Assembly: GCA_018136815.1 (NCBI GenBank)
Contig: CM030935.1
Span: 6,480,940-6,537,954 of the forward strand
DNA length: 57,015 bases
Reading direction: 5' to 3'
Source: Isochrysis galbana
Lineage: Eukaryota; Haptophyta; Isochrysidales; Isochrysidaceae
Shown here: positions 1 through 10,810 of the stretch, one piece after another
How positions within the stretch are numbered: position 1 is the stretch's first letter
Layout of the letters: each line of letters opens with the position of its first letter
Program-made: the position numbers and the translations under genes
Notes under the pieces: model-generated
What the model was told of the DNA's origin: nothing
Database searches by the model: none
The model's input: the letters and a program-made list of their open reading frames with translations, nothing else

Positions 1-52
1 TGCTTGGGCTCGCATAGCTTTTCCGCCGATCCACCCCTGCCTGCATGCTCAG

Positions 53-3000
53 GTTGTGGAGCGTGGGAGCTCTCGTCTTCTAGAGCTCGATTTGCCGCAT
101 GCGCTCCAGGCGATGGAGGGCGGGGACAAGTCTCAGACCAGCGGCGTCGAGGCGCTGCCCACCTCCCTAGCCGCATCGCTCACTGCCGTGCACAAGGCGG
201 GAGGCGAGCAGGCGTTGCGTGCGGCCGTGACCAAGTTGTCCGAGGTGGAGCTGAAGTGCACCAAGGCGGCGGAGGAAGTGGGGGCGACTCTTGACGGAGA
301 GGAGGCAGCGGAGCGCGAGATGGAGACGGAGCACGGGCCGCAGGTGATGGTCGCCGCCTGATTATGCCACCTCCTCACCACACGGTTGACACTACCATCG
401 CCAAAGCCGTGGTTGTCCGGACGGTTGACACCACTACACGCTAGCCAAAGGTGACACTCGGACCACGGAGCGGGTCGGATGCTCCCTCTCGCAACGTGCT
501 TTGGCGCATCACCCTAGCCCACCCCCCTCTCACCTGTACTTATCGTTGCATCCCCGGTATACCGTCGTGTACGCAGTGGCGCCTAGTATCGACAGCCAGC
601 GCAGCCATCACAGCCGCTCGTGCCGACTTGTCGTCTTGCTCGGCCAAGCTGTCCGCTGCGGCCAAGGCGAACGCTCTTGTCTTCGAGCGCTTCTCGAAGC
701 TGGCCGCTTCGGATGCAATGCCGCTGCTCGAGCTGCCGCTCGAGGATATTGGCGCAAAAGTACCGCGAGCGGACGTCTCGAAGCCAATAGACCCCGAGCA
801 GCAGGCCGCATGTGTTGCACTCCGATCTGCATTGAATGCGCTTTCAGCTCATGAGGCGGGCAGGACCGCCATCGAGCTGAGGTGCGTGGAGATGCAGAGG
901 CCGACACGAAGAATCAAAATCGAGAAGCCCGCCATAAAATCTCAGGCGAGGATTCGCCTTGCTGGCCAGTCGGTGCTTACACCGCAATTCGCAGGCTCCT
1001 GCTTGCAAGTCTTTCAGCACATCACATGTTGCCGGTCGATGTCTACTCCACAAATAATGCGCCCATGCTCTCAAGTCCTTGCATATCAACTCCCCCCCCC
1101 CCCCCCCTCCCCCTCTCCTCGAAGCACTCCTCGAAGCTGGGCATGGAGATCGTCAATAACTCTCTTGGGGAGCTCGGCGTTTTGGTGCACAAGATCTACC
1201 CTGACGGCCTCGCGAAACCAAGTGGGCTTGTGGAAGGGGATGTCATCCTCGCAATCAATGGGACCGCCTGCTGGTCGCACGAACAAGCCAGGAACCTCTG
1301 CAATGACTCAGCCTCTCTCGAGTTCGTCGTGCAGGTGGAAACAGCCTGATCGCCTGTGATCCTCCAATGTGCCATGCATTTTGTAATCGTGAGAGGCCGC
1401 CGCGCATAAGGCACCCTGCCTCGCCGCTCCCACGCTGTAGGCTGGATCGTACGCCCCCGAATTCGTCTCGGCCCTCATCTACCGCGGGACAGCTTCTGCG
1501 GAGGACCTCGTCCAGGCGGAAATCTCCAAGATGTCGGTACTTGACAATGAGGTGCTACTGTTCACTGACATCCACGCGCAGCTGCTTGAAAAGGTGCGCT
1601 TGCGGTTCACATGTAGACGGACGACGAGCGGCGAGCTTTTCCCCGGCGCAAGCTAGAAGAGCGCCCATCCTCTCACCGGCGCAAACTGGCGTTGTCACGA
1701 GAGCTTTGCACGCACATGGAACTTGTTTGCACTAACTTTCCTATTAGCCCGTGCCAAGAGCTCCACCAACAACCATAACCACAGCACTCCCTCTCCATAG
1801 GTGACGTTGGCCAATGAAGCCTTCGTCGCGAAGCGTATCTCTGCTGTGGAAGGCGTTTTAGAGGCCAAACAAGCCTACCTGCGCGAGCTCAATCAGACGG
1901 TAGCACAATATGAAGCCTTCTCGGTGCAGGTGGCTCAGCGGCCTGTGGCTAGCAGCGAACCATGGCCCGCAGCATTGTTCGACGCTCGCCTTCGCTCTTC
2001 TTGCAGTAGCTATCCCGTCCACTCCTCCGCAGCTGATGTGTGGCCACTAATATCCCTCCCCATCAGGTTGCCGAGGGCACCAAATTTTACGCCTCCGCCG
2101 TTGAAAAGCTGGAGGCCCTGCAAGCAAAAGCATCCGAACTGAAGGGCGAACGTGCAGAGCTCCATGAACAGATGCTTAAGTCGCGAAGCCTCGCGCAAGA
2201 AAAGCCGCTGCACGCAACACCTCAGCCAGGATACTTATCTCTGTCATCTCCTCGTGGAGGATCGGCGAGGGGCTCGGGCAGTGGTGCTAGCGGTGCTATG
2301 CCATCAACCGCGCCAGCAGCCGGTGTAGAGCCATCCACAGCCGCGCGCCAGCTAATGGAGATGGGCTTCTCTCGCGCCCAAGCTGAGGGGGCGCTTGAGG
2401 AGAACAACGGCGACGTCTCCGAGAGCCTCACTGCACTTCTCGCCCTCGCCCAAGGCGGTGGGAGCCCACGTGGCTGTAGCCGCAAGTCTTCATGCGACGG
2501 AAGTGTGGATGGGCCTGCCATTTCGCCGGCAGCGGCGCCCCCCGGTCGCGCCCTCAATCGTGGGCACACAGGGCGCTTCGAGGCACCAGCAAGCCTACCA
2601 CCCAAGGTGCGAACTCTCGTTGACATGGGCTTCACTGCCGAACAGGCGGCGGCCGCGCTGCAACAGGTAAGTAGGAGGGCGTTGCCCTGATCGGAAGAGG
2701 GGAAGGATAGCGGTGAGGGGGATCTCGGGCGGGCGACCCCTATGGGACAGAGGGGTAGATGTGGGCGAGGGAGGGCGAGCTCAGCGCCGTCTTTCGCTTG
2801 TTGCGCCATGTTCGCTCGAAACCGGCACGGAGGCCCTGCATCTCCAGTGCCTCGATTGCCCATCGTTTCCATGTGCTTCAGGCAAATGGTTCGCTCGAAG
2901 TTGCAGCGGAAGCTTTGACGACCGCCCAATCCCCTACAACCTCGAGAGCTGACAACGCGGCAGTATCGGCTCTGCTTCAAGAAATGCCCTCACCACCAAA

Positions 3001-4105
3001 TGTGCCGCCGCCACCGCAGCCGGCAGCCGAACCCATACCAACGGTGCCCCATGCCGCAGCCAACCCATTCTCGCAACCGTCGGCCACTAGTGAGCAGCTC
3101 GCAAGTAGTATGGGCACTACTGTGGACATCTCTGTTGCAGAGATTGTCGGTATGGGCTTTGACCCTGCACACGCAGCGGAAGCGTTGCGAAGATGCGGAG
3201 CCGACACGGGTGCCGCCGTGCAGCTCTTGCTTGATCATCCAGATGGTCTACCTCCCCAACAAACACAGCCGCCGCCTTCTCCCGCGCCTCCACCCGTCGC
3301 CACAGCGTTTCTCATGACCCAGCCTGCGACCCCTCAGTCCACGGCGGGTTCGTGCGCGCGCGCGACCCCGGGAGCTGTGGCTAGCGCTTCACAAGGCACT
3401 GAGTGCGCACCCTCTGGTTCCGAGTCGGATGTGTGGGCCCTTGTGGACATGGGCTTCGCAGAGGAGCAAGCGCGCGCAGCTCTCTCGCGGACTAAAGGGA
3501 GCACCGTCGCGGCTATCTCATTACTGCTTTCACAGACATCATGTCCATCAAATGCTGCGCCAGAGATTTCTCATTCGCCGAGTCGTCCACCAGCGGTGAC
3601 GGCAAGCGTGGTCGCGCCTGCCTACCAGCGCAACGTGCAGCAGCAACTCTCATCTATGCGGCAACCACAAAATACACCATCCCAACTACCTCCCCGAAAC
3701 CATTACGAACCGCCTTCCGACCAACCGCCTCCCCGAACTCAATCCCAACGGAGTACACCAGTCACGGTCACGCCAATCCGGCTCGACTCGCCGGCGCCCG
3801 CGCCTGCTTCCATATCCCGCTCGCTCACCGCGCGGCTGATGGGACGGCGGACACACTCCGTACGCAGCGCGCCCTCGCCTGCGGCCCCTACATCGACCGA
3901 GGTTGTAGCAGGAGCACCTGCTAGCTCAGGACCTTATGGGAGTCTCGTTTCGAGTCGGTGGGATGCATCACGTGAAATGGCGCCGCCGCCGTACCAGATG
4001 AATGGAGCATATGGTTCGAGTATTCCGTACCAGCCGAACATGCCCTACCAATCGAGCGTCCCCTATCAGCCGCCGCCCTACGGCTACCAAGGGGGTACTC
4101 AATAG
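53..4105 (+). CDS. ALIX/Bro1-family protein: V domain with embedded PDZ, four UBA domains, Pro/Tyr-rich tail (5' partial)
   Basis: Predicted exons are 53-343, 577-945, 1125-1334 (or from 1137), 1441-1593, 1801-1929, 2067-2666 and 2882-4105. All are phase 0 and give about 991 visible residues. The first two exons join to match the ALIX V-domain pattern: a Leu/Ala-rich helix with LPTSLAAS and AGG, a conserved Trp just after the junction, then a KANALVFERF helix. Exons at 1441-2160 supply the second V-domain arm, ending EGTKFY. The 3' end of exon 2 (RRIKIEKPA) plus exon 3 (KLGMEIV, GDVILAING) form a PDZ domain. Four UBA domains follow, near 2332-2460, 2592-2940, 3121-3243 and 3424-3540, each with an MGF loop. 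The tail is rich in PPPY and PYQ motifs, and the stop is TAG. Exon 2 ends at a GC donor (CAG/GCGAGG). Family knowledge: ALIX acts in ESCRT membrane sorting, and UBA domains bind ubiquitin. The Bro1 domain would lie upstream, outside the window. Confidence 0.72.
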
Positions 4106-4925
4106 TGAGAGGAATAGGTAGGCTATTTGCCCTACTTGAGGTTGAGGCCAATGGCCGCATTTGATGTAGGCTGTTGGCATTCACCGCCTAGTTACTGTGG
4201 CACGGTAGAGCAACACGTGGAATATCCCGCAATCGGGACGATGCTCGCTCGGTCTGGTAGTCATACCATTTGGGCGGCTTGCTAGGTTCGATTTTGAGAT
4301 TGATCCCCCAATGCTGAGGATCGTGTGAGCTTCAAGAGGGCCTGACGAGAAACAAGAATATCCTACCTCGTCTTCGCTACACGTCATGATCACCTGCTGT
4401 GTATTGAGGCGCGATGGCGAGTGCTTAGTGCTGCGCCGCGCCCGATGATCTCTGGCGTCTTTTTTAGCGTCAGGCTTTTCGGCCCTTTGCGACTTTTTTA
4501 GCGTCTTTTGTTAGTTTTTGGTTACGTTTTGTTGTGGGGACCCAAGGGGGGGGCTTGGTCCAATTGGGCCCTGGCTATGTGCTTGTTGGGTGTACAGGGA
4601 ACTTTCTACCGAAAAAAATCCTCAAATTTTCTCAACCATTCTCTTACCCCTAATACTAATACAAAACCCTATTTGACCGCCCTACAATTTACCTTTTGCA
4701 GAGCGGGCGCAATAGGGCCTAGGGCCCCAATAGCGGCTGCGCGCTATTGGGTGGTTGCTATTGAGTCCCTAATGAGGCGTGCAAAACCCCTCTACCTCTT
4801 TATTCGCTTGCGTCTTGTCTATTCTTCATCGATTCTTCTCTTCTTGCCGGCTACTGCTTCCCTACTCCCCACCTTCTCCGGCTGGATTCCCCGTGTTTTA
4901 TGTGTGTTCCTCCTTCTCTTTTCGA
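4106..4925. other. Intergenic stretch, nothing recognised
   Basis: Intergenic sequence between the ALIX-like gene and the CT-rich tract. I see no convincing coding sequence. A 12-base string, TTGACCGCCCTA, lies at 4673-4684 and recurs at 37157-37168 and, inverted, at 7206-7217. Confidence 0.5.
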
Positions 4926-4929
4926 TCCA

Positions 4930-5112
4930 CACCTCCTTTTGCCCTCTCCTCTCGCTCACTCGCTCGCACCTCCCCCCCCCTACTTTACCCCCCCCTCTCT
5001 CTTCCTCCTCCTCTTCTCCATCTTTTGCCCTCTCCTCTCGCTCGCTCGCTCCCACCCTCTCTCTCTCTCTCTCTCCCTCTCTCTCTCCCTCTCCCTCTCC
5101 CTCTCTCTCTCC

Positions 5113-5143
<31 letters not shown>

Positions 5144-5200
5144 CCTCTCTCTCGCCCTCTCTCTCTCCCTCCTTCTCTCCCTCCCTCTCTCCCTCTCCCT

Positions 5201-5232
<32 letters not shown>

Positions 5233-5460
5233 CTGGTGGGCCCTCCGTCGGCGGCGCCCGCGCCCCCCGGCCGACGGCGTTTGCATCTCCGGCTCGGATT
5301 CCATCCCACTCACTCAAATCCCTTCTCAACCTCCCCCCCCCCCCCCCCCTCTTTCCCCCCCCCGCGGCTTCCCCCCCCCCCCCCCGCCCCCTGCCCCCCT
5401 CTTCCCCCCGCGGCTTCCCCCCCCCCCCCCGGCGGGCGCCCCTCCGTCGGTTGGTCGGCC
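4930..5460 (+). repeat. CT-microsatellite and poly-C tract immediately upstream of the SPX gene
   Basis: About 330 bases of nearly pure CT/CCT repeat are followed by several C runs of 10 or more. The tract ends 50-60 bases before the ATG at 5514. Similar pyrimidine-rich tracts precede the genes starting at 14896, 23202 and 38218. A promoter or 5' UTR role is inferred from position only. All the long reading frames through it are low-complexity artefacts. Confidence 0.8.
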
Positions 5461-5513
5461 GGAAAAGCCTCAGCTCCGCTGCCCCCCGGCAGCTCCGAGG
5501 TCTCGCTCTCGCG

Positions 5514-6404
5514 ATGAAGTTTGGCAGACTGCTGCAGGCCGAGCTGGCCGACACAGGATGGCCGCATGTGAGGTATAAGCTGCTCAAGCATTCCATCAAG
5601 CGGCGCGTGATGGAGCACGAGGTGGCCAGCATCTTCCACACAGGCACGTTCAAGAAGATGCTGCGCGAGGACATGCAGCTTATCAACAACTGCTGGCTCA
5701 AGATGGAGAGGGATCTCTTCGAGCGCAGACAGGCGGCAGTCAACGTGCCCTACCTGGCACAGCAGTATGAGGACTTGGTACATGAGTGTCTCCGGTGGCT
5801 GGCACTTAACTACCTAGCGGTTCTCAAGATCGCTAAGAAGCACGACAAGCACTGCCGCACACAACTGCACGGAGCTCTGGCGAAAGTCCTTTTGATGCAG
5901 CCATTTGTGATCGGTATGCGCGCCTCGCCCATATTTCACGGGAGCGATCTCATCGGGGGTGGACAGCGCACGCCGAGCTCAGTGACCTCGTCGAAGCTCG
6001 ACACACTCATCGCTGCATGCAGTGAGGATGCGGTCAGCGTCGTCATTGCGCAGCTACTTGGAAGCGCAGCGGCGCATTATTTCCCGCAGCCCCTACAGCA
6101 GTATCTGGAGACTATCGACGACTCGTGCGAGTCAGTCTCCGATCAGGAATTCGATTTCGACGCTGAGTCCTCTCCGCTTCCTGTGCGACGAGTGGCCTCA
6201 AGAAGAGGTCGCCATGTCCCGGCACGAGCGGCTGAGGCTAGCGAAGCCAGACGCCTTTCCGCTATGGCAGAATGCGAGGAGAATTGGGCACCAGGACGAG
6301 CGGAGTGCGCACAAAGACCTTGCGAGAAGGAACTGTCTCCAGGATCTTCGGCGGCCGACTCAAGCAGATGGATGATGTTAGCTTACTTGTTCCTTGTTGG
6401 GTGA
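5514..6404 (+). CDS. SPX-domain protein (phosphate/inositol-pyrophosphate sensing)
   Basis: The ATG at 5514 opens MKFGRLLQAEL, followed by RYKLLKHSIKRR, the classic SPX N-terminal helices. Around residues 100-125 comes LRWLALNYLAVLKIAKKHDK, the conserved helix whose lysines bind inositol pyrophosphate in characterised SPX domains. The SPX part spans roughly residues 1-180. After that comes an acidic region and a less recognisable tail to the TGA at 6402. The real 3' end is unsure: sequence at about 6531-6660 (frame reading VQDVFYSKNLQL, QMREVERQG) looks like another exon after a CACACGCAG acceptor, so the tail from about 6200 may be spliced differently. I see no GDPD, EXS or RING partner domain. 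Known role: phosphate homeostasis through inositol pyrophosphates. Confidence 0.8.
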   Translation: MKFGRLLQAELADTGWPHVRYKLLKHSIKRRVMEHEVASIFHTGTFKKMLREDMQLINNCWLKMERDLFERRQAAVNVPYLAQQYEDLVHECLRWLALNYLAVLKIAKKHDKHCRTQLHGALAKVLLMQPFVIGMRASPIFHGSDLIGGGQRTPSSVTSSKLDTLIAACSEDAVSVVIAQLLGSAAAHYFPQPLQQYLETIDDSCESVSDQEFDFDAESSPLPVRRVASRRGRHVPARAAEASEARRLSAMAECEENWAPGRAECAQRPCEKELSPGSSAADSSRWMMLAYLFLVG

Positions 6405-6530
6405 GCCCTCGCTCCATTTTGCCACTCCATTCTGCCAATTACCTCTGCCCCCCTGCATTGAGAGACGCCTGGATGCGCTTGCACTTCCGAACCTTCGTTC
6501 ATCAACTGCTCTCATCGTGATCCACACGCA

Positions 6531-6660
6531 GATGTGCAGGATGTGTTCTACTCCAAGAATCTTCAGCTGGTGTGCCAAATGCGTGAAGTAGAGCGGCAAG
6601 GAATCGGTATAGAGTGGGCAGCGGCTCCCGTCACAAACAAGAAGTCTCACATCACGAGTG
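6531..6660 (+). CDS. Candidate downstream exon of the SPX gene
   Basis: A stretch after a pyrimidine/CACACGCAG acceptor-like site reads QDVFYSKNLQLVCQMREVE and continues to about NKKSHI. It has a coding-like composition with alternating charged and hydrophobic residues, unlike the flanking sequence. No domain is recognised. The link to the SPX gene is inferred from proximity and strand only. Confidence 0.3.
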
Positions 6661-8090
6661 CATGCGCATCGCCGTGGCCGGCTTTTCCCCATTCTGATGC
6701 TGCATCTGCTTTCGCGCGACTACGTATTGCATCATGCATCATGCGACTTTTGCAACCCCACTTGCTATCCCTCCCCCTTCCTTCTATGGTTTTGTTACTC
6801 TCGCCAGTGCAATGATCATGCCCCTCCCTTCTCGTCACTGAGCAGTCGGCCCGTTTTCTTGGTCCTTGTATCTTCCACTAGGTTTATACTTAGTTCACCA
6901 TGGGAAGGCACCTCGTGCTCTCCACCTCAGGCTCAACGATTCCCCTCCCGGGGTGGGCCGGCTAGGATTGGTCGGAGCTGAGGGTCGAAAAGTGGGCCTA
7001 GCTACTAGCTAGCAGCTGTCACTCATACTAACAGGAGGGCGCCAACTGATGTGTGCGTATGTGCCCACATTGTCTATTCATCTGGAGGACGAACGGTAAC
7101 TCGCCACCGGTGCATCGTCTGTGAAGGTGCAACCTGATGCCCATTTTCACCTCCATCCACCCCCGTCTTTTTTCGGTTTTTGAATTGCACTATTGCTTTA
7201 ATTAATAGGGCGGTCAACCAGGGGCTTTTGAACTATTAGTAAGGGCTGGGCTGCATTTTTTGACCGTGGCGCGATCCCCAATAAAAAACCTCCGGGAGGG
7301 GGCTACCTGACGCTACGAAAATCTTCGCCAAGAAATGGTGCGATCCGCCCCCCCTCTCTCCCCCTCCGTCACGCGCCCTCACGCTCTACCTGTAAAGAAT
7401 TGGCGGTCGCGCCCGCGGGGGGATCGGTTCCTTTATATCTAAGCTACATTCGGCATTTGATTCCCGCCCGATGCAGCGCCGTGTCGGGCTGCCGACAGTC
7501 CGACCACCCCCTGACCCTCTGGCATCATTGCCCGCGCAGCCCACCCAGCTCCTCACAGCGCGCGCACGCGGCTACCCTGGCTACCAGAGGTGCCCCACCC
7601 CGACCATCCCGACCCGCCCCTCACAGGATTCGCCCTCTCTCGAACTCGGCATCGAGAACTAGGACCAGGTTCACCGACGCGGCCGTCCACGCGTGGCTGA
7701 CGAGCCTCCGCGTTGAGGCTGCCTTCGCGGCCCTCCTCTCGTTGACAGTGCCAGATCCGGCGCTGATCGACGTATCGACGTAGTGAGACCCGTTGGTGGC
7801 CTCAGGACGGGCCACGCCGTGGCTCATAACGCCACGGCGAGCAGGAAAGCCCAAGATCCTGCCAGAGCGCCTCACAGCGCATCTGGTGGGAACCCACCAC
7901 CCAGAGCAGAAATCATCTTCTGCCGCTGGGGGGTGGGCTTGGCAGGCGGTATTGGACATCAGCCCATACTGCAACTGCAAATGACGCGCGACGAGGTGTC
8001 GTTCCTTCAATTGTGGGGCATGAGTCGAATTGAGCGAGATCAAGTGTCCATACGTATGTATACACCAATACTTTAAAATTCAATGAAAGG
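6661..8090. other. Intergenic stretch, nothing convincing
   Basis: Several long open frames exist on both strands because of high GC. None shows a recognisable domain, and competing frames overlap throughout. The interval at about 7190-7215 is AT-richer and holds the inverted copy of the 12-base string also seen at 4673. Confidence 0.4.
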
Positions 8091-8093
8091 CTA

Positions 8094-8460
8094 GGGCGCC
8101 GTGCTGGCCCCAAAGACCAACTACATTGGAGACGAGGCCGCCGTCGCGTACCTCTGCATGGAATACATCACGGCGGTCGCGTACGCTGAAACGAATCCCA
8201 TGGTGCAAGTGCGCCGAGCAGCTGGCAAACTCTACATGGAGAACAAGAAGGCCGTCCTCGCACGCATCACGGACCTCGCCACCCAAGATCAACCGAGCGA
8301 CATCGTCGCATGTCAGGACATCGACAATAGGATCGAGGATGAGGGGTGTGAGAAAAAGAGACGAAAGCAAGATGAAAACTCAGCCTGCGTAGCTGGGGGT
8401 TACTATGTGTGTGTGGGAGGTGGGGGGGAGGGGAAGTTGCTATTGACGTGTCGTGATTAG
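8094..8460 (+). CDS. Possible coding remnant or exon of unknown function
   Basis: After a CTAG that could be an acceptor, one frame stays open and reads TNYIGDEAAVAYLCMEYIT and then KLYMENKKAVLARITDLA. This is a plausible helical, charged protein segment. It has no ATG at the start, and its last third becomes low complexity (GGGG). I do not recognise a family. The opposite strand is also open, so the coding call is weak. Confidence 0.25.
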
Positions 8461-8884
8461 CTTTTGTACTCATCTTAATAATAAACTGGAGGAATTATGT
8501 GAGACATTCCTACCTAAAAAGAAAACCTGCGTTCTGAGCGAAAAATAATATCACCTGGTCCTCTTTTGACGGAACGCGACTTCGGCGAAGCGAAAGCGCT
8601 CTAGGCATGCGGAGCTCGCGCAGCGAAGGCCCAAACCAGGGTCTTGGCAATCCTTGACATAGAAGTCCAGGAGAGCCGTAGACCGCGGAGTCGACGCGGC
8701 GTCCGTCGACCCCAGGTGGGCAGCTGAGACAGAGGGCCTTTGACAGTCCTTTGCCTTTGCCAGGCCTTGACTCAATTAACATCGGCAAAAGCAAAAGCGG
8801 CGGCGGCGACGGGCCAGTAAGTGGGGGCGGCGGCGGCGGCGGCGCTCCCTCGGCGACGTGCAACGTCACCGTCCCATGGGCTCC

Positions 8885-9440
8885 ATAGATGGCTGACTGC
8901 GACGAGATTTCGGCGCGTGGCCTGCCCGATTGGCGTGCCTGTCTGGGTGGCCCCTTTGTATTTGGTGTCTGTTAGGGTCCGCCATCTGGATGGATCGTCG
9001 AAAACGCGCACGCAGCGCGCCCGGCATCGATTCGAAGTTGGACTCTCCGGGCCTCACTCGGAGACGTCCGACGTCACCGCCCAATGGGCTCCACGCATGG
9101 CTGATGTCGACAAGACTTCGGCGCGCGGCCTGCCCGATTGGCGTGACCATCCGGACAGCCCCTGTGTATTTGGTATCTGACGGGGCCCGCCATCTAGATG
9201 GATCGTCAAATACGCGCACGCAGCGCGCCCGGCATCAATTCGAGGTTGGGCTCTCCGGGCCTCACTCGGAGACGTCCGACGTCGAATGGGCTTCACGGAT
9301 GGTTGATTCCGACGAGATTTCGGCGCGCGGCCTGCCCGATTGGCGTGACCATCCGGACGGCCCCTGTGTATTTGGTATCTGGCGGGGCCCGCCATCTGGA
9401 TGGATCGTCAAAAACGCACACGCCGCGCGCCCGGCCATGG
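8885..9440. repeat. Tandem repeat, about 205-bp unit, nearly three copies
   Basis: The marker CCTGCCCGATTGGCGTG begins at 8921, 9129 and 9331 (spacing 208, then 202). The surrounding sequence repeats too: a TCGGCGCG before it, a TGTATTTGG(T)(A/G)TCTG after it, then GGATCGTC(A/G)AA and the CTCCGGGCCTCACTCGGAGACGTCCGACGTC block. Copies two and three differ by a 6-bp indel and scattered substitutions. Open frames on both strands simply reflect the GC-rich unit. Confidence 0.9.
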
Positions 9441-10800
9441 AGCGCGCCCCGCTCCCCTCCTCCCCTCCTCTCTCTCTCCGCCCCCACAACGCCAACTTCT
9501 CGGAAGAATCGGTGCTAATTAATTTAAATTAATACGCATCATTGAAAGATTCATGAGACTATGCGACTATGCACTATGCTGCGCCCTCCTATTCGAAAAA
9601 TCGACGGATTCGTCGAGGACCGCCGAAGCCGGCTATCACCGATGGGTCCCTTGTCTCTTGCCCCCCTTTGACCTCTCTTTACTTCCTAAGTCCTAAGTCC
9701 AAATAGGGCTTCTCTTCACGTGAGGAGAGGCGACGGGCGACGGGCCCCTCTCTTCTCTTCTCTTTCCTCTCCCACTCACCCCCTCTTGCGCGTATCCCGT
9801 TACGTTACTTATCTACGTGTTACCGTGAATATGCGTGTGATAGTGGTGTGAGAGAATTGTAATTGTAAGAGGAATTTTACCCGGTTCCGGTTCCGTTCTG
9901 GAGAGAGCGCGAGCGATGGCGTCGCTCTCCCTCCTCTCGGTCACCCTGGTCACCACGATGGTGATAGGGCGATACCGGCATGGGGCGACAACCAAAAAAA
10001 AGAATCGACCTGGGCGCGTTTATTTAGCCCTTTGTACGATTCGAATAACAAAGGTAACAGGTAACCTCATTCCCAGCGCGGAACTCGGAACTCCTAGCCC
10101 TAGCCTCAAGGCTAGGAGTAGAGTACATGGTCAAGACCAACCCCGATACGGGCTCGGAGACGGGCCAAAAAGCAACATGAAAGGAACGTGCAAACGAGAC
10201 CGATCAGTAATCCATAACGCACCCTAGGACGCGCGAAGACCACAAGCAAAAAAGGACACGAGCGAACTTTTCAATAGGCTTGCCCCGAACACGCATCCAC
10301 AACCGGGCCCATGGTAGTGCACCAGGGCCGCACCCCCGACACCAAAGACAAAGGAAAGAGGGGGGGAAGGCGAGGAGGCGGTAGAAAGGGATGGAAGGGC
10401 GTTGTATGATATGCGATATGCGGTGAAAGGTACCGTCTAGCGATAGGTGTGTAGCCCTGAATCTTCAGGCATCCAGATCCTTTTTTTTTAAGAGGGGAAG
10501 GATGCTTGCGCTTCAGGGAGTCCCGACTTGTGTGAGCGCTAGTCCCGTCCCTTTGCCACGCCGCGACCCATAAAAAATTGTTAAAATTAAAATTACTCCC
10601 TTCTTCATGACTGTGAAGGTGGACTCCGCGTGTTTGTCACTTGCCATGAAGGGACATTACCCGGATGTTCAGCACGGCACACCCCTATGCGTCTTCGGGG
10701 AGAAGAAGCTTGTCGCATGTTGGCATGCGCAAGGACAAAGGCAAAGCGAGAGGTTCAGGATGCCGGCACCACCATCGAATCCGCCTCCCTTCCACCGTCG
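9441..10800. other. Intergenic stretch, nothing recognised
   Basis: No supported gene. It holds short AT-rich patches (9515-9535 and 10570-10600) and short purine or pyrimidine runs. It lies downstream of the DPH1-GNAT stop at 10811. Confidence 0.5.
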
Positions 10801-10810
10801 ACCGCCTTCG

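Noticed and set aside
4819..5783. Long minus- and plus-strand frames through the CT/poly-C tract
   Set aside because: Ser/Leu/Pro or Arg/Glu repeats come directly from the microsatellite; the real gene start is the ATG at 5514.
8821..9532. Repeat protein encoded by the 205-bp tandem repeat
   Set aside because: Open in several frames on both strands, no ATG context or domain; treated as satellite.
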